Assembly: GCA_046299415.1 (NCBI GenBank)
Contig: JBKBII010000003.1
Location: forward strand, 62,001 to 126,000
DNA from: JBKBII01 sp046299415
GTDB lineage: Bacteria > Pseudomonadota > Gammaproteobacteria > Ectothiorhodospirales > Ectothiorhodospiraceae
DNA length: 64,000 nucleotides
Direction of reading: 5' to 3'
The first letter of the stretch is position 1; each line of letters opens with the position of its first letter. Positions 63,612-64,000 of this stretch are shown in pieces. A program made the position numbers and the translations under genes. A model generated the notes under the pieces. The model had not been told where the DNA came from, searched no databases, and saw only the letters and a program-made list of their open reading frames with translations.

Positions 63612-64000
63612 TCAACCAACCCGTGAGGGCACGATGTCTTCAACTCGTTTTCCGCGCTTGGCCGCAACGCTCTCTGGTGAATCGATTCCGGACAGCCCAT
63701 TGATCGTCGCTTGAACCACATTGATCGGGTTCCGCGATCCGACACATTTAGCAAGCACGTTACGGACGCCCGCGACTTCGAGCACCGCACGCATCGCACC
63801 ACCCGCAATTACGCCAGTACCCTCGGAAGCCGGCTGCATGTAAACGTGAGCCGCACCGTGACGTCCGCGAGCAGCGTAGTGAAGCGTGCCTTCTGTCAGG
63901 GAGACTTTCCGCATATTCGCACGCGCCTGCTGCATCGCCTTCTGAATGGCCTGCGGCACCTCACGGGCCTTGCCGTATCCGTAGCCAACCTTACCGTCAC
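63612..64000 (-). CDS. rpsE: 30S ribosomal protein S5, 3' part (5' end outside window)
   Basis: The last 129 codons or so are present and run off the window edge. Readable segments are GKVGYGYGKAREVPQAIQKAM, GRHGAAHVYMQPASEGTGVIAGGAMRAVLEVAGV and NPINVVQATINGLSGIDSPESVAAKRGK, all from the S5 double-psi C-domain. S5 maintains translational accuracy and mRNA entry. It ends 14 bases before rpmD. Confidence 0.97.
   Translation of the reverse strand, partial: DGKVGYGYGKAREVPQAIQKAMQQARANMRKVSLTEGTLHYAARGRHGAAHVYMQPASEGTGVIAGGAMRAVLEVAGVRNVLAKCVGSRNPINVVQATINGLSGIDSPESVAAKRGKRVEDIVPSRVG

Noticed and set aside
1..64000. CRISPR array, prophage, insertion sequence, toxin-antitoxin or defence island
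   Set aside because: No spaced direct repeats, transposase or integrase motifs, or phage genes were seen; all recognised genes are chromosomal housekeeping genes in conserved order.

Overview
This 64 kb window comes from the chromosome of a GC-rich gammaproteobacterium. Nearly every recognisable gene is a housekeeping gene, and the gene blocks keep gammaproteobacterial order: yggS-proC-yggT-DUF4426; yrfG next to nudE-cysQ; ppsA-ppsR; bamD divergent from rluD-pgeF; sucC-sucD-nadE-glnB divergent from pilS-pilR; the leuS-lptE-holA / proA-nadD-rsfS-rlmH-maf block; miaB-ybeZ-ybeY-corC-lnt; uvrA divergent from yajR-ssb; and the end of the spc operon plus the alpha operon. I see no prophage, insertion sequence, integron, CRISPR array, tRNA or rRNA. 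The genus cannot be fixed from sequence reading alone; a Pseudomonas/Chromatiales/Xanthomonadales-like gammaproteobacterium fits the gene order.

Layout. 1-3.2 kb: end of yggS, then proC, yggT and a DUF4426 protein, spaced unusually far apart. 3.4-10.1 kb: a TauE/SafE-like membrane protein, a divergent QueC-like PP-loop protein, a small Rof-like protein, yrfG, an exported protein of unknown function, nudE and cysQ. 10.1-13.5 kb: ppsA and its regulatory kinase/phosphorylase ppsR. 14.2-17.8 kb: a three-gene set (retropepsin-like protease, inactive transglutaminase with a 7-TM domain, RimK-like ATP-grasp ligase), the least understood system here. 18-19.7 kb: a Zur-like repressor and a hypoxanthine-DNA glycosylase. 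20-23.6 kb: pgeF, rluD, bamD. 23.9-28.6 kb: glnB, nadE, sucD, sucC. 29-33 kb: a PP0621-family protein and the pilSR two-component system. 33.4-42.8 kb: maf, rlmH, rsfS, nadD, proA, holA, lptE, leuS, all on the minus strand. 43.7 kb: a YbeL-like protein without its zinc ribbon. 44.6-51 kb: lnt, corC, ybeY, ybeZ, miaB. 51-57.6 kb: ssb, yajR, a 1.3 kb gap, uvrA. 58-64 kb: rplQ, rpoA, rpsD, rpsK, rpsM, rpmJ, secY, rplO, rpmD and the 3' part of rpsE, ending in a rho-independent terminator at 57953-57975.

Two genome-wide habits stand out. First, many conserved enzymes are longer than their families because of low-complexity, Ala/Arg/Ser/Asp-rich inserts or N-terminal extensions (ProC, NadE, PgeF, PilR, RluD, Zur, BamD, CorC, YajR). 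Second, gene pairs that are normally packed together are separated by 300-1300 bases of apparently non-coding DNA, while other pairs keep 1-4 base translational overlaps. The strongest candidate for unexplored biology is the protease / transglutaminase-like / ATP-grasp trio. Further leads are the SGGIES QueC-like protein, the YbeL-like protein without its metal site, and a possible S4-responsive leader in front of rpsM.
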